Assembly (NCBI RefSeq): GCF_012927205.1
Contig: NZ_JABBGC010000004.1
Span: 660,485 to 724,484, forward strand
Reading direction: 5' to 3'
DNA length: 64,000 bases
From: Chitinophaga fulva
Lineage (GTDB): Bacteria > Bacteroidota > Bacteroidia > Chitinophagales > Chitinophagaceae
Shown here: piece after piece, positions 25,447 through 34,234 of the stretch
Layout: each line of letters opens with the position of its first letter
Numbering within the stretch: position 1 is the first letter of the stretch
The notes under the pieces: model-generated
Told to the model about the DNA's origin: nothing
The model's input: the letters and a program-made list of their open reading frames with translations, nothing else
Databases searched by the model: none
Translations under genes and position numbers: made by a program

Positions 25447-26349
25447 ATGTATAGCTATTACAACAACGACACCTTTCTTTATCTTGACGGTGAGTATCTG
25501 AAAGCAACATCAGCCACCACAGACCTTTTCGGTCAATCGCTCCACTATGGATACGCCGTGTTTGAAGGCATCCGCGCTTATAAAACAGCCAACGGAGAAG
25601 TAAAGATCTTTAAAGCTAAGGAACACTTCGACCGCCTGAAGCGCTCCTGCGAACTGATCCACATCCCTTACAAATTCGACAACGAAGAACTGATCGCCGC
25701 CTGTTACAAGGTATTGGAGATGAACAACATGGAGGAAGCCTACATCCGCCCGCTGGTGTTCTGTCCGCCGAACATGACCCTGAAAGCAGCGAGCGAATCC
25801 AATATACTCATCTGCGCATGGGAATGGGGTGCCTACCTCGGTGAAAAACTCCTCCGCATCATGACTTCTTCTTTCGAAAGACCGAACCCGAAAGCGTTCC
25901 AGATAGAATCCAAATCGGCCGGCCTTTATGTAAACTCGATACTGGCTTCGCAGGAAGCAAAACAAAAAGGATACGATGAAGCACTGCTGCTGGATATGAA
26001 TGGTAATGTAGCGGAAGGCCCGGGTGCTAACATCTTCTTTGAAAAAGACGGCAAAATCTTCACTCCTCCTCCCGGTAACATTCTCCCCGGCATTACCCGC
26101 GCCACCGTTATCGAACTTTGCCACGAACTGCAAATTCCCCTCGAAGAAAAACTGTTCACCATCGATGAGTTAAAACAAGCTGACGCTGCTTTCTTCTGCG
26201 GTACCGCTGCTGAAGTAGTAGGCCTCGAATCTATCGACGGACAGGCTTTCGGCAAACCATGGGCCTCTTCTCTCGGAAAAGTATTGCAACAGGCATATAA
26301 AGCGAGAGTGCTCGACAAAACCTTCCAACGCGAAGCACAATTAGCATAG
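25447..26349 (+). CDS. ilvE: Branched-chain amino acid aminotransferase
   Basis: 300 residues, class IV fold. YLDGEYLKATSATTDLFGQSLHYGYAVFEGIRAYKTANGEVKIF is the typical start; the PLP Lys lies in IESKSAGLYVNSILASQEAKQKGYDEALLLD; NVAEGPGANIFFEKDGKIFTPP and ILPGITRATVIEL follow. It makes the last step of Val, Ile and Leu synthesis. First gene of the ilvE-D-B-N-C-A operon, directly behind the attenuator. Confidence 0.96.
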   Translation: MYSYYNNDTFLYLDGEYLKATSATTDLFGQSLHYGYAVFEGIRAYKTANGEVKIFKAKEHFDRLKRSCELIHIPYKFDNEELIAACYKVLEMNNMEEAYIRPLVFCPPNMTLKAASESNILICAWEWGAYLGEKLLRIMTSSFERPNPKAFQIESKSAGLYVNSILASQEAKQKGYDEALLLDMNGNVAEGPGANIFFEKDGKIFTPPPGNILPGITRATVIELCHELQIPLEEKLFTIDELKQADAAFFCGTAAEVVGLESIDGQAFGKPWASSLGKVLQQAYKARVLDKTFQREAQLA

Positions 26350-26365
26350 CCTTTAGCTGTTAGTA

Positions 26366-26400
26366 TTTTAGCTGTCAGTGCTAAATGCTGACAGCTAAAA
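26366..26400. repeat. Perfect 13-bp hairpin between ilvE and ilvD
   Basis: TTTTAGCTGTCAG (26366-26378) and CTGACAGCTAAAA (26388-26400) are exact reverse complements with a 9-nt loop, followed by GCTAAAAGCT. Similar AGCTAAAAGC strings occur before ilvC (30690-30726). No T run follows, so it is not a good terminator; it may instead stabilise or process the operon mRNA. The remaining ~200 bp before ilvD (26410-26603) show no recognisable element. Confidence 0.7.
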
Positions 26401-26603
26401 GCTAAAAGCTTCCCTTGAACTTTGTAAAACGAAAAACAGAGAATCCGCTACAGTAAAGAGTTTGGGAGAACCGAAGGCAGATTTGAAGACCGGTTTACCG
26501 GAAATATTTGGTTTGAATTTGCCGGCCTCACCGGGTAATTTGTGATGGATTTTTAAAATAGGATTACTATAAACAGCTGGTAATCCGGGTAATAACAACA
26601 GCA

Positions 26604-28283
26604 ATGGAATTAAATAAATACAGCAAAACGATTACACAGGACCCTACGCAGCCCGCTGCGCAGGCACAGCTCTACGGTATCGGCCTCACAGAGGAAGACC
26701 TGAGAAAAGCGCAGGTCGGTATCGCCTCCATGGGCTATGATGGCAATACCTGTAATATGCACCTCAATGACCTCGCACAGGATGTGAAAAAAAGCGTCTG
26801 GGCCAACAACCTCGTCGGCCTGACATTCCACACCATCGGCGTCAGCGACGGCATGAGCAACGGTACGCCCGGTATGCGCTACTCCCTGGTAAGCCGCGAT
26901 CTGATCGCTGATTCCATTGAAACTGTTTGTGGCGCGCAGTACTATGATGCGCTCATCACCGTACCCGGCTGTGATAAAAACATGCCTGGTTCCCTGATGG
27001 CCATGGGCCGCCTCAATCGCCCTTCTATCATGGTTTACGGCGGTACCATTGCACCCGGTAAATACAAAGGCCAGGACCTGAACATCATCTCCGCATTCGA
27101 AGCGCTGGGCCAGAAAATGGCCGGCACACTTGATGAAGGCGACTTTAAAGGCATCGTACAAAACTCCTGCCCCGGCGCCGGCGCCTGTGGCGGTATGTAC
27201 ACGGCCAATACCATGTCTTCCGCTATCGAAGCATTGGGTATGAGCCTGCCTTACAGCTCATCCAGCCCCGCACTGAGCAAGGAGAAAAAGGAAGAATGTG
27301 CCAACGTGGGCCAATACATCCGCCTGCTCCTTGAAAAAGATATTAAACCCAGAGACATCATGACCAAAGAGGCTTTTGAAAATGCCCTCACCGTGATCAT
27401 GGCCCTGGGTGGCAGCACCAACGCAGTACTGCACTTTATTGCTATCGCGAAATCTGTAGGCGTGTCAGTGACACTGGAAGATTTCCAGCAGTCAAGCGAC
27501 AAAACCCCGCTGATCGCAGACCTGAAGCCAAGCGGTAAATATCTCATGGAAGACCTCCACAACATCGGTGGTGTTCCGTTAGTGATGAAATACCTGCTGA
27601 AACAAGGCTACCTGCATGGTCACTGTCTCACTGTGACCGGCAAAACCCTCGCTGAAAATCTGGAAAGTGTTCCGGATATCGACTTCGGCAAACAAGATAT
27701 TATCGTTCCCGTGGAGAAGCCACTGAAAGCCAGCGGCCATATCCAGATATTATATGGCAACCTCGCTGAAAAAGGCTCTGTTGCCAAAATCACCGGTAAG
27801 GAAGGCGAACAGTTCACAGGACCTGCGCGCGTGTTCGACGGTGAATTTGAACTCATCGCCGGTATTCAGTCCGGAAGAGTGAAACAAGGTGATGTGGTGG
27901 TGATCCGCCAGGTAGGCCCGAAAGGCGCGCCCGGTATGCCTGAAATGCTGAAACCTACCAGCGCTATCATGGGCGTGGGACTGGGCAAAAGCGTGGCACT
28001 GATCACCGATGGCCGTTTCTCCGGTGGTACCCATGGCTTCGTGGTAGGCCACATTACACCGGAAGCTTTCGAAGGCGGTAACATCGCCCTGGTGGAAGAC
28101 GGTGACATCATCGAAATAGATGCAGTGAACAATACGATCAATATGAAAGTGAGCGACGAAGAACTGGCTGCCCGCAGGGCCCGGTGGACCGCTCCGGCAT
28201 TGAAGGTATCCAATGGAATCTTATTTAAGTACGCAAAACTTGTAAAAAATGCAACAGAAGGATGTGTTACCGATGAAAGCTGA
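26604..28283 (+). CDS. ilvD: Dihydroxy-acid dehydratase
   Basis: 559 residues. Iron-sulfur ligands are visible in GNTCNMHL, PGCDKNMPGS and CPGAGACGGMYTANTM. The C-terminal family motif GKSVALITDGRFSGGTHGFVVGHITPEA is intact. It dehydrates dihydroxy acids to the keto acid precursors of Val and Ile. Its end overlaps the start of ilvB. A 254-bp gap with a strong hairpin separates it from ilvE. Confidence 0.97.
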   Translation: MELNKYSKTITQDPTQPAAQAQLYGIGLTEEDLRKAQVGIASMGYDGNTCNMHLNDLAQDVKKSVWANNLVGLTFHTIGVSDGMSNGTPGMRYSLVSRDLIADSIETVCGAQYYDALITVPGCDKNMPGSLMAMGRLNRPSIMVYGGTIAPGKYKGQDLNIISAFEALGQKMAGTLDEGDFKGIVQNSCPGAGACGGMYTANTMSSAIEALGMSLPYSSSSPALSKEKKEECANVGQYIRLLLEKDIKPRDIMTKEAFENALTVIMALGGSTNAVLHFIAIAKSVGVSVTLEDFQQSSDKTPLIADLKPSGKYLMEDLHNIGGVPLVMKYLLKQGYLHGHCLTVTGKTLAENLESVPDIDFGKQDIIVPVEKPLKASGHIQILYGNLAEKGSVAKITGKEGEQFTGPARVFDGEFELIAGIQSGRVKQGDVVVIRQVGPKGAPGMPEMLKPTSAIMGVGLGKSVALITDGRFSGGTHGFVVGHITPEAFEGGNIALVEDGDIIEIDAVNNTINMKVSDEELAARRARWTAPALKVSNGILFKYAKLVKNATEGCVTDES

Positions 28284-29997
28284 GAAGGCAGATAAACGGT
28301 TGTCTGCAAAGCCTGTTATCACCGGCTCAGAAGCTGTGATCCGTTCCCTCATCGCAGAAGGAGTGGACACCATCTTCGGTTATCCCGGCGGGGCTATCAT
28401 GCCTATCTATGATGCCCTGTATGATTTCCAGGACCAGGTACATCATATACTGGTAAGGCATGAACAGGGTGCTACACATGCGGCCCAGGGTTATGCCCGT
28501 AGCTCCGGTAAAGTAGGAGTGGCTTTCGCTACCTCCGGCCCGGGCGCTACCAACCTGGTCACCGGCCTTGCAGACGCTTATATGGACAGTACTCCCATGG
28601 TATGCATCACCGGTCAGGTGGCTGCTTCGCTGCTGGGTACAGACGCTTTCCAGGAAACAGACGTGATCGGTATTACCATGCCTATCACTAAATGGAATAT
28701 ACAGGTGACCCGCCAGGAAGATATCCCCGGCGCTATCGCCAAAGCTTTTTATATCGCTCGTAGCGGCCGTCCGGGCCCCGTACTGGTGGATATCACCAAA
28801 AACGCACAGTTCGGCGAGTTTGAATATGAGTATGTACCGTGTACGACTATACGTAGTTATCAACCGGTGCCTGAACTGAAGCAGGAAGCTGTAACTGCTG
28901 CTGCCGCGCTGATCAATGAAGCGAAAAAACCTTTCCTGCTGGTAGGTCACGGCGTACTGCTGTCCGGCGCTGAAAAAGCCCTGATAGCACTGGCCGAGAA
29001 AGCACAGATACCCATGGCTTCCACACTGCTCGGCCTGTCTGCTGTTCCGGTAGATCACCCGCTGTATGTAGGTATGCTGGGCATGCACGGCAACTACGGA
29101 CCGAATATGCTCACCGGTGAGTGCGATGTGCTCATCGCGGTAGGCATGCGTTTCGACGATCGTGTAACCGGTGACGTTCCATCTTATGCCAATAAAGCTA
29201 AAGTTATCCACATCGAAATCGATGCGGCAGAAATAAACAAAATCATCCCGGCGGAAGTGGCAATACATGCTGACGCCAAAACAGCGCTGGAAGCACTGGT
29301 GGACGAAGTAAAGCCTTCCACGCATGAGGAATGGCTCGCTGAATTCAGGGCTGCCGACAAAAAGGAATACGACAAGGTGCAACACCGTGAATTGTATCCT
29401 GAAGCCGGTGAACTGAAAATGGCGGAAGTCGTACGCCTGATCTCTGAAAAAACAAAAGGAGAAGCTGTACTGGTAACAGACGTAGGACAACATCAGATGG
29501 TGGCTTCCCGTTACTACCGCTTCAAAAATCCAAATACCAACATCACCTCCGGTGGCATGGGCACCATGGGCTTCTCCCTGCCTGCCGCCATGGGCGCTAA
29601 AATGGGCACACCGGAAAAAGAAGTCGTAGCGGTTATCGGCGATGGCTGCTTCCAGATGACCCTGCAGGAACTGGGCACTATCTACCAGTCTAAAATCGGC
29701 GTGAAGATCGTGATCCTGAACAACAACTTCCTCGGCATGGTACGCCAGTGGCAGCAGCTGTTCTTCGACAAGCGTTACTCTTCCACCGAAATGGTCAACC
29801 CTGATTTCGTTCAGATCGCCAAAGGATTTTTTATCCCGGGCAAAAAAGTCACTGCCAGAGAAGATATTTCCGCTGCTATTGATGAAATGCTGGCTACTGA
29901 TGGCGCTTACCTGCTGGAAGTAGTGGTGGAAAAAGAAGATAACGTGTTCCCGATGGTGCCTGCCGGCGCCCCTGTTTCCTCTATCAGACTGGAATAG
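28249..29997 (+). CDS. ilvB: Acetolactate synthase, large subunit
   Basis: 582 residues. TPP enzyme motifs: GVDTIFGYPGGAIMPIYDAL, the catalytic Glu in LVRHEQGATHAAQGYARSSGKVG, SGPGATNLVTGLADAY, and the C-terminal ThDP loop GDGCFQMTLQEL...NNNFLGMV. The start at 28249 overlaps ilvD by 35 bp; an alternative ATG at 28273 (MKAEKADKRL) would overlap by 11 bp and is equally plausible. It joins pyruvate with pyruvate or 2-oxobutyrate. Confidence 0.97.
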   Translation: MQQKDVLPMKAEKADKRLSAKPVITGSEAVIRSLIAEGVDTIFGYPGGAIMPIYDALYDFQDQVHHILVRHEQGATHAAQGYARSSGKVGVAFATSGPGATNLVTGLADAYMDSTPMVCITGQVAASLLGTDAFQETDVIGITMPITKWNIQVTRQEDIPGAIAKAFYIARSGRPGPVLVDITKNAQFGEFEYEYVPCTTIRSYQPVPELKQEAVTAAAALINEAKKPFLLVGHGVLLSGAEKALIALAEKAQIPMASTLLGLSAVPVDHPLYVGMLGMHGNYGPNMLTGECDVLIAVGMRFDDRVTGDVPSYANKAKVIHIEIDAAEINKIIPAEVAIHADAKTALEALVDEVKPSTHEEWLAEFRAADKKEYDKVQHRELYPEAGELKMAEVVRLISEKTKGEAVLVTDVGQHQMVASRYYRFKNPNTNITSGGMGTMGFSLPAAMGAKMGTPEKEVVAVIGDGCFQMTLQELGTIYQSKIGVKIVILNNNFLGMVRQWQQLFFDKRYSSTEMVNPDFVQIAKGFFIPGKKVTAREDISAAIDEMLATDGAYLLEVVVEKEDNVFPMVPAGAPVSSIRLE

Positions 29998-30104
29998 TAC
30001 CACCCGATTATAACAGACAAGTAAATAATTTTTTTACAAGAAATGCCTCTCTTTTTCACCGGCCAGAGGCCGTAAACAGGAGGGAGGATGCCCAAGCTGT
30101 TTTT

Positions 30105-30635
30105 ATGCAAAAAGAATATACAGTCACGGTTTATACGGAAGACCGTATAGGTATCACCAACCGTATCACCATTATATTTACCCGCAGAGGGATCAATATC
30201 ACCAGCCTGACAACTGCTGAAACAGAGATCCCCGGCGTGTATAAGTTTATCATAACGGTAATGTCTACACGTGAAAAACTGGATAAGGTGGTCGGTCAGA
30301 TCGAAAAACTGATTGAAATTCACCGTGCCTTTGTACACGAGGAAGATGAAGTGGTGTACCAGGAACTGGCATTGTATAAGATTTCCACCAAATCACTGGA
30401 GTCCGGTGATATTGAACGGCTGATTCGGGACCATCAGGCGCGTATCCTGACCATTACGGCAGACTATTTCGTGATCGAAAAAACCGGTCACCAACAGGAG
30501 CTGACAGACTTCATTAAGAAGCTGGAGCCCTATGGCCTGATAGAATATTCCAAAAGCGGAAGAGTGGCCATTGTGAAATGGAGCCGCCGTTTCCACGAAC
30601 ACCTGAAAGAACTGCAGGCATCATCGGAAGCATAA
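30105..30635 (+). CDS. ilvN: Acetolactate synthase, small (regulatory) subunit
   Basis: 176 residues. An N-terminal ACT domain (YTVTVYTEDRIGITNRITIIFTRRGINITSLTTAETEIPGVYKF) binds the feedback inhibitor Val, and the C-terminal small-subunit domain (ERLIRDHQARILTITADYFVIEKTGHQQELTDF) follows. This is the long IlvN/IlvH-type form. It lies 107 bp after ilvB and 99 bp before ilvC, with no terminator visible. Confidence 0.95.
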   Translation: MQKEYTVTVYTEDRIGITNRITIIFTRRGINITSLTTAETEIPGVYKFIITVMSTREKLDKVVGQIEKLIEIHRAFVHEEDEVVYQELALYKISTKSLESGDIERLIRDHQARILTITADYFVIEKTGHQQELTDFIKKLEPYGLIEYSKSGRVAIVKWSRRFHEHLKELQASSEA

Positions 30636-30689
30636 GCTGCCGGTAGCCGCAAACATAAACAAGCCTTTATTCATTTACTTAAATTTTAC

Positions 30690-30726
30690 AGCTAATAGCT
30701 AATGGCTAGTAGCTAAAAGCTAAAAA
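30690..30726. repeat. AGCTAA-type palindromic spacer before ilvC
   Basis: AGCTAATAGCTAATGGCTAGTAGCTAAAAGCTAAAAA consists of overlapping AGCT-centred palindromes, matching the style of the spacer between ilvE and ilvD. It is a spacer, not a gene. Confidence 0.5.
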
Positions 30727-30734
30727 CACAAAAC

Positions 30735-31778
30735 ATGGCAACCATCAATTTTGGAGGTGTACTCGAAGAAGTAGTAACCAGGGAAGAGTTCCCAATGGAA
30801 AAAGCACGGGAAGTCCTGAAAAATGAAGTCATCGCTGTTATCGGCTATGGTGTACAAGGCCCCGGCCAGGCACTGAACCTGAAAGATAACGGCTTCAACG
30901 TTATCGTTGGGCAGCGTAAAAATTCCAAAACATGGGATAAAGCAGTAGCTGATGGCTGGGTTCCGGGCGAAACTTTATTCGATATCGAAGAAGCTGCTGC
31001 CAAAGGTACTATCATCCAGTTCCTGTTGTCCGATGCTGGTCAGATCACCCTGTGGCCTACCCTGAAACAACACCTGACTCCTGGTAAAGCACTGTACTTC
31101 TCCCATGGATTTGGTATCACCTATAAAGATCAGACCGGTATTATTCCGCCTGCTGATGTAGACGTAATCCTGGTTGCACCTAAAGGTTCCGGTACTTCCC
31201 TGCGCCGCCTGTTCCTGGCTGGTCAGGGCCTGAACTCCAGCTTCGCTATCTTCCAGGACGCTACCGGCCGCGCTAAAGAACGCGTAGTAGCACTGGGTAT
31301 CGGCGTTGGCTCTGGTTACCTGTTTGAAACAGACTTCAAAAAAGAAGTATTCTCTGACCTCACCGGCGAACGTGGTTCACTGATGGGCTGTATCCAGGGT
31401 ATCTTCGCTGCTCAATACGAAACACTGCGCAGAAACGGTCACTCTCCGTCTGAAGCATTCAACGAAACCGTAGAAGAACTGACTCAGTCCCTGATGCCGC
31501 TCGTTGCTGAAAACGGTATGGACTGGATGTATGCTAACTGCTCTACTACTGCTCAGCGTGGTGCGCTCGACTGGTGGAAGAAGTTTAAAGATGCTACTCA
31601 GCCGGTATTTGATGAACTGTACGCCAGCGTAGCTGCCGGTAAAGAAGCTGCCCGTTCTATCGCTTCCAACAGCACTCCGGATTACCGCGAGAAACTGAAC
31701 GAAGAACTGAAAGAACTGCGCGAAAGCGAAATGTGGCAGGCTGGTGCAGCTGTTCGTAAGCTCAGACCTAACGCATAA
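30735..31778 (+). CDS. ilvC: Ketol-acid reductoisomerase
   Basis: 347 residues, class I length. The nucleotide-binding loop is VIGYGVQGPGQALNLKDNGFNVIVGQR, followed by LLSDAGQ, ALYFSHGFGI, DVILVAPKGSGTSLRRLF and, in the C-terminal knotted domain, DLTGERGSLMGCIQGIFAAQYETL with metal-binding acids. It isomerises and reduces acetolactate. Codon use looks highly biased, as expected for an abundant enzyme. Confidence 0.97.
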   Translation: MATINFGGVLEEVVTREEFPMEKAREVLKNEVIAVIGYGVQGPGQALNLKDNGFNVIVGQRKNSKTWDKAVADGWVPGETLFDIEEAAAKGTIIQFLLSDAGQITLWPTLKQHLTPGKALYFSHGFGITYKDQTGIIPPADVDVILVAPKGSGTSLRRLFLAGQGLNSSFAIFQDATGRAKERVVALGIGVGSGYLFETDFKKEVFSDLTGERGSLMGCIQGIFAAQYETLRRNGHSPSEAFNETVEELTQSLMPLVAENGMDWMYANCSTTAQRGALDWWKKFKDATQPVFDELYASVAAGKEAARSIASNSTPDYREKLNEELKELRESEMWQAGAAVRKLRPNA

Positions 31779-31786
31779 TATTTTAT

Positions 31787-31857
31787 GATTTGGTTATTTG
31801 ATTATTTAACTATTGACAGAATTATTGTTAATACTCAAATGATCAAATAACCAAATC
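31787..31857. repeat. Perfect 16-bp inverted repeat between ilvC and ilvA
   Basis: GATTTGGTTATTTGAT (31787-31802) and ATCAAATAACCAAATC (31842-31857) are exact reverse complements with a 39-nt loop. The core matches the spacers around ruvX. Confidence 0.8.
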
Positions 31858-31872
31858 TCCAAATGAATTAAT

Positions 31873-33132
31873 ATGTCCTCTAACTTAATATCTGGCGTTA
31901 GCCCGCTCAATATCCTCGATGCGTCGGTGAAATTGAAGCCTGTGGTGAACCGCACACCGTTGACTTATAGCGCCACGCTCTCCCGTCGCTATAACTGTGA
32001 TGTATATCTGAAAAGAGAGGATATGCAGATTGTACGCTCCTATAAACTCCGCGGAGCCTACAACCTGATTAGCAGCCTGCCCGCCGATCTGCTGGCTAAA
32101 GGCGTTACCTGCGCCAGTGCCGGTAACCATGCACAAGGCTTCGCCTACGCCTGTAAAGCCATGAACATCAAAGGCGTGGTCTTCATGCCGATCATCACAC
32201 CAAAGCAAAAAGTAAATCAGGTCAATATGTTTGGGGGCGATAACATCGAAATATGCCTTACCGGTGATACTTTCGACGACTGCTCCGCCGAAGCACAGGC
32301 CTTCACCGCTGCCCATAGCATGACCTTCATTCCCCCTTTTGATAACGCTAAAATTATCGAAGGACAAGGCACCGTGGCAGTGGAAATTCTGGAAGACCAG
32401 ACCAACATCGATTATTTATTTGTACCCGTAGGCGGTGGCGGCCTCGCTGCCGGCGTAGGCACCTACTTCAGGACCTATAGCCCTAAAACCCGCATCGTGG
32501 GCATAGAACCGGAAGGCGCCCCTTCCATGCTGCGTGCCTTTGAAAACGGAGGCCCGGTAACCCTTGATGAAATTGAACGTTTCGTTGACGGCGCTGCTGT
32601 GAAAAGAGTAGGGACCCTCAATTACGAAATATGTCGCGAAGTACTGGATGAAATGCACCTCGTGCCCGAAGGCATGGTGTGCTCCACCATCCTCAAATTA
32701 TACAATGAAGATGCTATCGTGGTAGAACCTGCCGGCGCGCTTTCTATCACCGCCCTTCAGGACTACGCGGAAGAAATCAAAGGGAAAAAAGTTGTTTGCA
32801 TCATCAGCGGCAGCAATAACGATATCGACCGCATGCAGGAAATAAAGGAACGCTCATTGCTGTACGAAGGACTGAAGCATTACTTTATTGTCCGCTTTGC
32901 ACAGCGCCCGGGGGCACTCAGGGAATTCCTGAACCATATCCTGGGGCCTAACGACGATATCACCCGCTTTGAGTTTATTCAGAAACATAATAAGGAAACA
33001 GGCCCCGCACTGGTAGGCATAGAACTGAAGTGCAGGGAGGATTATGATACCCTCATCGCCAACTTCCGGAAATATAATTTTCAGTTCACCGAATTGAATA
33101 AAGATGATAACCTGTTTGGTTATCTGGTTTAG
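31873..33132 (+). CDS. ilvA: Threonine dehydratase (biosynthetic type)
   Basis: 419 residues. The PLP Lys is in KREDMQIVRSYKLRGAYNLI, then ASAGNHAQGFAYACKA, the glycine loop VPVGGGGLAAGVGTYF and the FEFIQK C-terminal region. The C-terminal ~90 residues (FIVRFAQRPGALREFLNHIL) form an ACT-like regulatory domain for Ile feedback. It makes 2-oxobutyrate, the first step to Ile. Last gene of the ilv operon; a terminator follows. Confidence 0.95.
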   Translation: MSSNLISGVSPLNILDASVKLKPVVNRTPLTYSATLSRRYNCDVYLKREDMQIVRSYKLRGAYNLISSLPADLLAKGVTCASAGNHAQGFAYACKAMNIKGVVFMPIITPKQKVNQVNMFGGDNIEICLTGDTFDDCSAEAQAFTAAHSMTFIPPFDNAKIIEGQGTVAVEILEDQTNIDYLFVPVGGGGLAAGVGTYFRTYSPKTRIVGIEPEGAPSMLRAFENGGPVTLDEIERFVDGAAVKRVGTLNYEICREVLDEMHLVPEGMVCSTILKLYNEDAIVVEPAGALSITALQDYAEEIKGKKVVCIISGSNNDIDRMQEIKERSLLYEGLKHYFIVRFAQRPGALREFLNHILGPNDDITRFEFIQKHNKETGPALVGIELKCREDYDTLIANFRKYNFQFTELNKDDNLFGYLV

Positions 33133-33164
33133 AGTTTGACAAATAGTTGTTTTAAGAATAATAT

Positions 33165-33198
33165 AAGCCTGGTCATTTTTATGAACGGGCTTTTTTTA
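33165..33198 (+). terminator. Terminator at the end of the ilv operon
   Basis: AAGCC..GGTCA pairs with TGA.C.GGGCTT around a TTTTTA loop, then TTTTTTT. It lies between convergent ilvA and the 33196 gene, overlapping the latter's stop. Confidence 0.8.
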
Positions 33199-33798
33199 TT
33201 TTTCAACTATCGCATGTAAAGTGGCCAGGTAATCGTCTTTTAAATAGGGATGCAAGTCCTCGTCCTCCAGTTGAGCCTGGATTTTTTTGATAATCACCAG
33301 TTTTACCTCCAATGGCATTATATCGTGTTTCTCCAGCTGCTGTTTTACGGTGTCGTAGAAAACAACAAAGGCTTTTTTTCTGGGTGCGATTTCCGGCACT
33401 GACATAAGATATTCCCACTTTCTGCTCCACGTCTGGTATTGTGGGAAAACACGAATGTGCAGCGCCACATAAAAATTGACTTTTCTATTACTGGACGCGG
33501 CCACCAGAAAATCAAACATCACATCTGTAGGTGTCAGTCCATACCGCCACACCATGTTGCCTAATGCAGAAACAACATTGACCTGTAACTTGGTGTTGTC
33601 CGGAAACTGCCTGCCAATAGCCACCAGTATAGCTCCCAACTCATTGTCGGACAATACCGGCGTATAGAAGGTCGAAACTTCGGCCCGTGGTATTTTTTCA
33701 AATTCCCGGATATATGCTTCCAGTTCCTGTTCAGATAGCTGCTGCCAGTTGAGCAGTTTGTCTTTCAACGATTGTAAGGCGTCTGTTTTTAGTTTCAT
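33196..33798 (-). CDS. Hypothetical protein, helical, downstream of the Rhs immunity gene
   Basis: 200 residues, soluble, mostly helical by eye, with no signal peptide. Segments LGAILVAIGRQFPDNTKLQVNVVSALGNMVWRYGL suggest HEAT-like helices. I do not recognise a family. It is on the same strand as the Rhs gene and its immunity gene, 50 bp after an immunity relic, so it may be another immunity protein or a remnant passenger of the toxin locus. That is inference. Confidence 0.7.
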   Translation of the reverse strand: MKLKTDALQSLKDKLLNWQQLSEQELEAYIREFEKIPRAEVSTFYTPVLSDNELGAILVAIGRQFPDNTKLQVNVVSALGNMVWRYGLTPTDVMFDFLVAASSNRKVNFYVALHIRVFPQYQTWSRKWEYLMSVPEIAPRKKAFVVFYDTVKQQLEKHDIMPLEVKLVIIKKIQAQLEDEDLHPYLKDDYLATLHAIVEK

Positions 33799-33847
33799 GG
33801 TTGGATCTCTAATCTGCTTGTTGGAAATCAGTAAGGTTCGCTAATAT

Positions 33848-33937
33848 GTTAGCATAAAAGTCCCGGGTCTTTCACCTGGTGCAATTTTTTCCACATTGTT
33901 CATGTGCGACGACTAATGTTAATAAAGATAAGGGGTT
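33848..33937 (-). pseudogene. Relic of a second Rhs immunity gene
   Basis: Thirty codons on the minus strand align without gaps to residues of the intact immunity protein at 33967-34224: N-P-L-S-L-L-T-L-V-V...E-Q-C-G-K against N-P-L-S-L-L-A-L-V-V...E-Q-Y-G-K, then K-T-R-D-F-Y against K-T-G-D-L-Y. About 17 of 30 match. An in-frame TGA interrupts it, and no start is preserved. Confidence 0.75.
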
Positions 33938-33966
33938 TTCTGGTATTGGGTGATCTTGTTGAAAGA

Positions 33967-34224
33967 TTAGTCTTCTTGTTCTAATATTTCATCATATAAG
34001 TCTCCCGTTTTTACTTGTTTCCAATCCTTTCCATATTGCTCATTTACAACGACTAACGCTAGTAAAGATAATGGGTTGAATGCCGAAATAGTCATGTCCC
34101 CTTTGGTTGCCAGCCACGACAGGATTTCTTCTTTCGCTTCATCCAGTTCTAATTTTATAGCGTAGCCTTTTTCCCTGATGGTATACAAGGCAATGTTGTA
34201 GGTGTTCATTGCTTCTGCTAACAT
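33967..34224 (-). CDS. Putative immunity protein for the Rhs toxin
   Basis: 85 residues, acidic C-terminus (GDLYDEILEQED), starts MLAEAMNTYNIAL. It begins 10 bp after the Rhs stop on the same strand, the standard position for a polymorphic-toxin immunity gene. No family is recognised, as is usual for immunity proteins. A degraded paralogue lies directly downstream. Its role is inferred from position. Confidence 0.75.
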   Translation of the reverse strand: MLAEAMNTYNIALYTIREKGYAIKLELDEAKEEILSWLATKGDMTISAFNPLSLLALVVVNEQYGKDWKQVKTGDLYDEILEQED

Positions 34225-34234
34225 AATAACCGTT

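Noticed and set aside
26395..26604. 69-codon minus-strand ORF between ilvE and ilvD
   Set aside because: No family features, overlaps the hairpin spacer and starts at the ilvD ATG region; most likely chance.
28327..30003. 558-codon minus-strand open frame
   Set aside because: It is antisense to ilvB, which has all TPP motifs; the open frame results from codon composition.
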